From NCBI GenBank assembly GCA_035048485.1, contig CM068587.1, positions 41,849,842 to 41,913,841 on the forward strand: 64,000 nt of DNA. Direction: 5' to 3'. The notes under the pieces are model-generated. The model searched no databases. It saw only the letters and a program-made list of their open reading frames with translations, and was not told the origin of the DNA. The position numbers and the translations under genes were made by a program. The DNA comes from Pteria penguin. Taxonomy: Eukaryota; Mollusca; Bivalvia; Pterioida; Pteriidae. Positions 59,554 through 64,000 of this stretch are shown here, in pieces; the first letter of the stretch is position 1, and the number at the start of each line of letters is the position of its first letter.

Positions 59554-60392
59554 AAATAGGACAATAAAGTTTACTTGAATGGGATGACTGTTACACTGTT
59601 GCAACTATCAAATGATTTCACAACTTGACAAAAAATGTAAAACTGAAAGGTTCCTTAATTCAGGGATTCAAGAAGCAGTATGAAGCTTTAAGGAGAATAT
59701 AATAAATGTATTATAACAAAATAAAACATAGATCAAATTTCAAGGTCAAAGCCACTAAATCAAGAGTACTTAATGTAAGCAATTTTAATACTGAACCTAT
59801 ATAATCAAAATATGAAATCAATTATGGTTAAAAGGATATAGCAAGGTTAAAGTTTATGAACAGTAGATCAAAATCCAAGGTCAAAGTCACTAGGTCAAAA
59901 ACCATAGTTCCTTAGGAATCTGTATGTGAAATATGAAAGCCCGTAATAGTTCAAAGGTCAAAGTTTTTTAAGCAGACTCCAAAGCCAGGGGTACAACAAT
60001 AGCTCTCTGGATATTCTGTGCTAGTGAGCGAAGATGGAATTATAAGAGTATCTTCATAATTTTCATAACATTTATATCAAATACTACAATGAAAAAAACA
60101 CTTAGGACAACCCTTACCATTCAAAATTGGTACCCAATTGTATTAAGGCAGTTTGTGAATCTTTAATTTGAGAAATCTTAAAGTCCATTTACACTGTGAT
60201 AGTCCTTCCATGTATGTGTTCACACGCCAAATGTTGTTCCTGTAAGCTTAGTAATTTTAAAATTTAACATGCTGTCCTTTTATAGCAACAATATAGAAGC
60301 AATGGAAATACAACAATAACGCTATTGAGCTTAAAAGAACACCTGGAAAAAAGCATTTTGTACATAAGGAAATAATTTAAATATTAAGTACT
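59554..60392 (-). repeat. Spacer with a GGTCAAAGTCA-type repeat fragment
   Basis: AGGTCAAAGCCACTAAATCA, AAATCCAAGGTCAAAGTCACTAGG and GTTCAAAGGTCAAAGTTTTTTA (59.74-59.97 kb) are the complement of the GACCTTGACC family. The rest is AT-rich and featureless. Confidence 0.5.
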
Positions 60393-61651
60393 AACAAGAG
60401 CAATGCCTAGCGTGGCATAATACGCCTGTCGCTTAATTCGGACAGGATCAATTCGCATTTGGCATGATTTTCATGAAAAACATCTGACTTTTACTGAAGT
60501 AAATTGCGTTTCATAGCATTTTATTATAGGAATAAGTCCAAGGGCAATAACTCCTGCAGAAATGGTCCTATCCAACCCATCTTGGAACTTGACCTGCAAA
60601 AAAAACTTGACATTTTTAAGTACAAGCCCCCCCTAACACCTCCCCCCTCCTAAAATTATAAATTTCTCAAAAATGAAGAAAAAGATATCAATACCTGTAA
60701 AATATGTGGAAGTTGGTACATTTTACTTGTTTCATGGTAAATTTCATAATGTTTATACAAAAATTAGATTTTTAATGAACTTTCAAAACAAAATCTTGAA
60801 ATTTATAAGTCCAAGGGCCATATATCCGTCAAAAGTAGGTCAATCGTAACAAAATTCAAACTGGTACTGAAGCCACTTGGAATAAAGCTATATCCCAGAT
60901 TTCAACTCAATATCTAGAAAGACGGCAAAAAAAGTCCGGTAAACATGACCTAGGACATATGGTCAACCCCCCCCCCTAAAATTATAAATTTCTCAAAAAT
61001 GAAGAGAAAGATATTAAAACCCGTAACATATGTGATAGTTGGTACATTTTACTTGTTTCATGAGAAATTTCATAATGTTTTGACGAAAAAAAGATTTTTA
61101 ATGAATTTCTGAAAAAATCTTGAAATTTATAAGTCCAAGGGCCATAAATCCGTCAAAAGTAGGTCAATTGTAACAAAACTTGAACTGGTACTGACGCCGC
61201 TTGATATAAAGCTATATACCAAATTTCAACTCGATATCTTGAAAGACGGTAAAAAAAAAAGTCCGGAAAACATGACCTAGGACTTATGGTCACCCCCCCC
61301 TAAAATTATAAATTTCTCAAAAATGAAGAAAAAGATATTAAAAAAGTAACATATGTGATAGTTGGTACACTTTACTTGTAGCATGAGAAATTTCATAATG
61401 TTTTGATAAAAAATAAATTTTTAATGAATTTTTGAAAAAATTTTGAAATTTATAAGTCCAAGGGCCATAAATCCGTCAAAAGTACGTCAATCGTTACAAA
61501 ACTTGAACTGTTACTGACGCCGCTTGAAATAAAGCTATATACCAAATTTCAACTCAGTATCTTGAAAGACCGCAAAAAAAAGTCCAGAAAACATGACCCC
61601 GGACGGACAGCGCCATAACATAATACGCCCTCTAATGACGGGCGTATAAAA
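60393..61651 (-). mobile_element. CTCTTGTT-ended repeat with three about 325-bp cores
   Basis: Plus strand begins AACAAGAGCAATGCCTAGCG and ends ATAATACGCCCTCTAATGAC GGGCGTATAAAA. Cores at about 60651, 60977 and 61301 each carry a C-run, AAATTATAAATTTCTCAAAA, AAGTCCAAGGGCCATA, CTGACGCCGCTTG and CTTGAAAGACGG. The terminal TACGCCC..GGGCGTA forms a hairpin. Frames inside are artefacts. Confidence 0.88.
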
Positions 61652-62274
61652 AGCCAAATTTGTAATATAATTGAAGCACTAACTTCATAATGTAAATTCA
61701 AATACAGAAGTAAAGAGGGGTACAGTGCAAAATTATAAGCAAAATTTTGATAGATATGAAACAATTTTCTAAACCTTAGTTTTGTTTTATTATGCAAAAG
61801 TAATCCTAACAAGAAATTGCTAAAGACAGAGTGACAGGATTGCAAAATGAAATACTGAGGAAAATCACTCAACTGTGATATGTATTAACAGTTTCATCTA
61901 AAATCATATCAATGTCATATCATATGCAAGATTTCAAGCCTGTGATTCTCTTCAGTTAAGACAAATTGAAAGAAATCACTCATCTGTGAAATGTAGGCCA
62001 CATTGACCTAATTTTATTGGAAATCAAAAGTGCACATCAAAGTCAAAAATATCAAGTCTTTAGTCCAAGGTGCTGAAATTTTCCTTTAACCAGAAACTTA
62101 ATAAGTGTGTTGATGGTCAAACAGACAGATAAGTTGGACAGACATAATCAATGTATAAATGAGAATTTCAATCTGGCCCAAAAGCCAATATTGAGATAAT
62201 AATAATAATTAAAAATAATAATTACATAATATAGAATTAAATAAAGAAGTAAATATGAGAAACAGGAAAAAATA
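61652..62274. other. Gene-free, possibly LCLAT1 3' flank
   Basis: AT-rich. A minus-strand AATAAA (TTTATT at 62013-62018) lies about 775 bp beyond the LCLAT1 stop and could end that transcript; not certain. (AATA)n near 62.2 kb. Confidence 0.35.
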
Positions 62275-62533
62275 AACAAGCTGTGTTTGTGAAACACTAA
62301 TGCCAATGGAGGCACCCAAGTCCAGAAATTATTTTTTGTGTGAAGGTCATTGTCAAAGTCAAAAGGTCATCGACCTGGATGTCATTTGAAAGGGCATCAT
62401 TAGTTGAGTACACATATCAAATATGAAGTCTCTATCCCTCATGGTTCAAGATTTATAGCCAAGGTTAAAGTTGACAACAGACAGACAGGACAAAAACAAT
62501 ATGCCCCCGATATATTGATCCGGGGGCATAATT
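62275..62533 (-). mobile_element. Short CTTGTT-ended repeat, likely in the LCLAT1 3' region
   Basis: Plus strand begins AACAAGCTGTGTTTGTGAAACAC and ends ATATGCCCCCGATATATTGA TCCGGGGGCATAAT; the last part is a strong ATGCCCCC/GGGGGCAT hairpin. The middle contains AGGTCATTGTCAAAGTCAAA AGGTCATCGACC. Confidence 0.8.
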
Positions 62534-62790
62534 ATAGGGAAAAATTTGGTAAATGTAATTAATTACTCTATCATCATTTTTGGAGTTTCTATAAAAACAA
62601 GCACTAAAAAGCCAATTTTTGATATGAATAAAGCATTACAAATATAATGTACATTTAAATACAGGGGTAAAGTGGAAACTGATCTTTAATATCATAAACA
62701 ATGAAAATTGTATAGAACTCTTTAATTAGTATTTCTGGATTTATAGGTATTATGAAAATCTGGCTAAATGTATGGTTAATAGAGCAGGAT

Positions 62791-63254
62791 TTAGCCGACT
62801 TCTGAAGCCTCTGTATCAAGTAAGGTATCTATGCCTCCATACTTACTTATCAAAACAAATGTTATACAAGAAAGTAAAGAAAACCATCTCAACATAGGGG
62901 CATAGATCATAAAAATTATTACACACAACTGGAAAGCACCCCAGAAGATATGAGCAAAAATAAAAAGGTTTTGGATATCATTTTCATTTTTGCATAATTC
63001 TTTCCTTATTAACTGTGCATTAAATTCTTTATTCCCTGTGTAATATTGCTGTAAAGTCTTTTCTTTGGCTTTCCAGCGAGCCTGACACCATTGTTCTATA
63101 CCCTCTTTATCCTGTGGGATTTCATTTGCTGAATGACCATGAATGTGAAAATGAACTTCTTTTGGAAAATTTCCATTCAGAATATCCTTTTCTGACTGAG
63201 GTATATTTTGTGGGTATGCTATGGTAACATCAAGTATGGAATCCAATGATACAA
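62791..63254 (-). CDS. LCLAT1: LCLAT1 (lysocardiolipin acyltransferase 1), last coding exon
   Basis: The exon begins after TTTTTTTTTTTCAG at 63255 with TT|GTA TCA TTG GAT, phase 1, and ends TAA at 62791; about 154 residues. DSILDVTIAYPQNIPQSEKD and FPKEVHFHIHG match the conserved C-terminal block of LCLAT1/AGPAT8 (DITVAYPHNIPQSEK in human, from memory). EGIEQWCQARWKAKEKTLQQYY follows, as in the family. Two hydrophobic segments at about 95-117 and 120-135 of the exon are likely membrane helices. The acyltransferase HX4D motif is upstream, beyond the right edge. Known role: endoplasmic-reticulum/MAM enzyme that remodels cardiolipin and phosphatidylinositol acyl chains. The tail ends DTEASEVG. 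An internal ATAA|GTAAGTATGG matches a donor, but the open frame through it fits the family. Confidence 0.9.
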
Positions 63255-64000
63255 CTGAAAAAAAAAAATAGTGGACTGATTATTCTATGAGCAGTGGTAA
63301 ATACGTAACTTAGAGCTTTCAGTTTCTATAGTTTATATGTTGTTTATGCACTATTTGACCTACACAGTGGCAGCCTGCTTTTAAAAGTGGGAAAAGAGCA
63401 CTTTGAAAAAACTACAGGTCTTCAGCAAGTATGTCGGTAGACCTGCTCTGCTCTGACAAGTACATAGTATCTACAAAATATTCATATATCCCAATGCATC
63501 ATTCATCTTAACATAATTCCTGTCAAACCATCAAGTAATGGAATATTTTAAGGTAGAGAAATCATATGTCTTCATCAAATTATATTTTGCAAAAAATAAG
63601 AAAATATGTTCAATGCTTGAAGAAAAAGATCTACAATAGAAGTCAATGAAAAATAGACATTCCAGGTATGGAATTCAGCCCTTTACTACAAGTGATTTGA
63701 AACAACAAGACGCCTAAACTCATTTGACTGCCTTAAGCACAAAGAAAGTTAGAAAGGAACAAAATGTTCTTTATACACTCTTCTAGATCACGCATGCATT
63801 CAAACTGCAGATCTATGTACCCTGTCTGAAAAAGAAGTTTTTCAAAGAAAGATAACCTCTGGGGCCTATCCTGCACTACCCTATCCTGCACTACCACGGA
63901 TGAATGTTGCAGAGAGGTGCTTATACCTTTAATGCTTCATTCATGCCAATTTCATTACAGTCTTTTCATTAACTCAAAAGAAGTCTATCAAAGCTTTGTA
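63255..64000 (-). other. LCLAT1 intron, no exon seen
   Basis: AT-rich DNA. I searched the minus strand for the preceding exon (a frame ending in the phase needed at 63254) and found none. CTATCCTGCACTACC is repeated at 63868 and 63880. Confidence 0.5.

Noticed and set aside
61549..61872. 107-codon minus frame
   Set aside because: Half of it is the terminal part of the 60393-61651 repeat.
62791..62870. Alternative splicing at the internal GTAAGTATGG of the LCLAT1 exon to the candidate exon at 56757
   Set aside because: The joined phase would reach a stop at once, and the unspliced frame fits the family.

Overview
The window looks like nuclear DNA of a mollusc, most probably a bivalve. It is AT-rich, its genes have GT-AG introns, it carries metazoan gene families (ADCK1, stonin, LCLAT1), and it holds many tRNA-headed SINEs and hairpin-ended interspersed repeats of the kind common in bivalve genomes. 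No bacterial, viral, CRISPR, rRNA or intact tRNA feature was seen. Gene models below come from reading splice sites and frame continuity by eye; all exon phases close.

Layout. (1) 1-6661, plus strand: the last five coding exons of the mitochondrial UbiB-family kinase ADCK1, with a 47-bp minisatellite and an interspersed repeat in its introns. (2) 9848-12360, minus strand: a complete four-exon gene for a 338-residue coiled-coil plus death-domain protein, with a probable non-coding first exon and an ETS/CRE-like promoter near 14.5 kb. (3) 15258-17576, plus strand: a two-exon gene for a 519-residue, mostly disordered Ser-rich protein I do not recognise, preceded by small upstream ORFs. (4) 17.6-40.5 kb: a gene-poor stretch of minisatellites (29, ~55, 90, 53 and 45 bp), foldback elements, SINEs and simple repeats, with one possible small secreted-protein ORF at 28.0 kb. 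(5) 40506-50355, plus strand: a complete stonin (endocytic AP-2/synaptotagmin adaptor) gene with a 3.6-kb exon and a short last exon across a 5.9-kb intron. (6) 50.4-62.8 kb: MITE, 44-bp minisatellite, nested SINEs and hairpin-ended repeats, plus a weak candidate terminal exon at 56.6 kb. (7) 62791-63254, minus strand: the last coding exon of LCLAT1, the rest lying beyond the right edge.

The genes do not form an obvious pathway; they are ordinary neighbouring animal genes with roles in mitochondrial lipid/quinone-linked biology (ADCK1, LCLAT1), endocytosis (stonin) and death-fold signalling. The most notable non-genic signal is a shared architecture among several unrelated-looking repeats: a 5' hairpin, an often tandemly repeated core, a 3' hairpin and a terminal CTTGTT. 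Several minisatellites also carry a short dyad in each unit.
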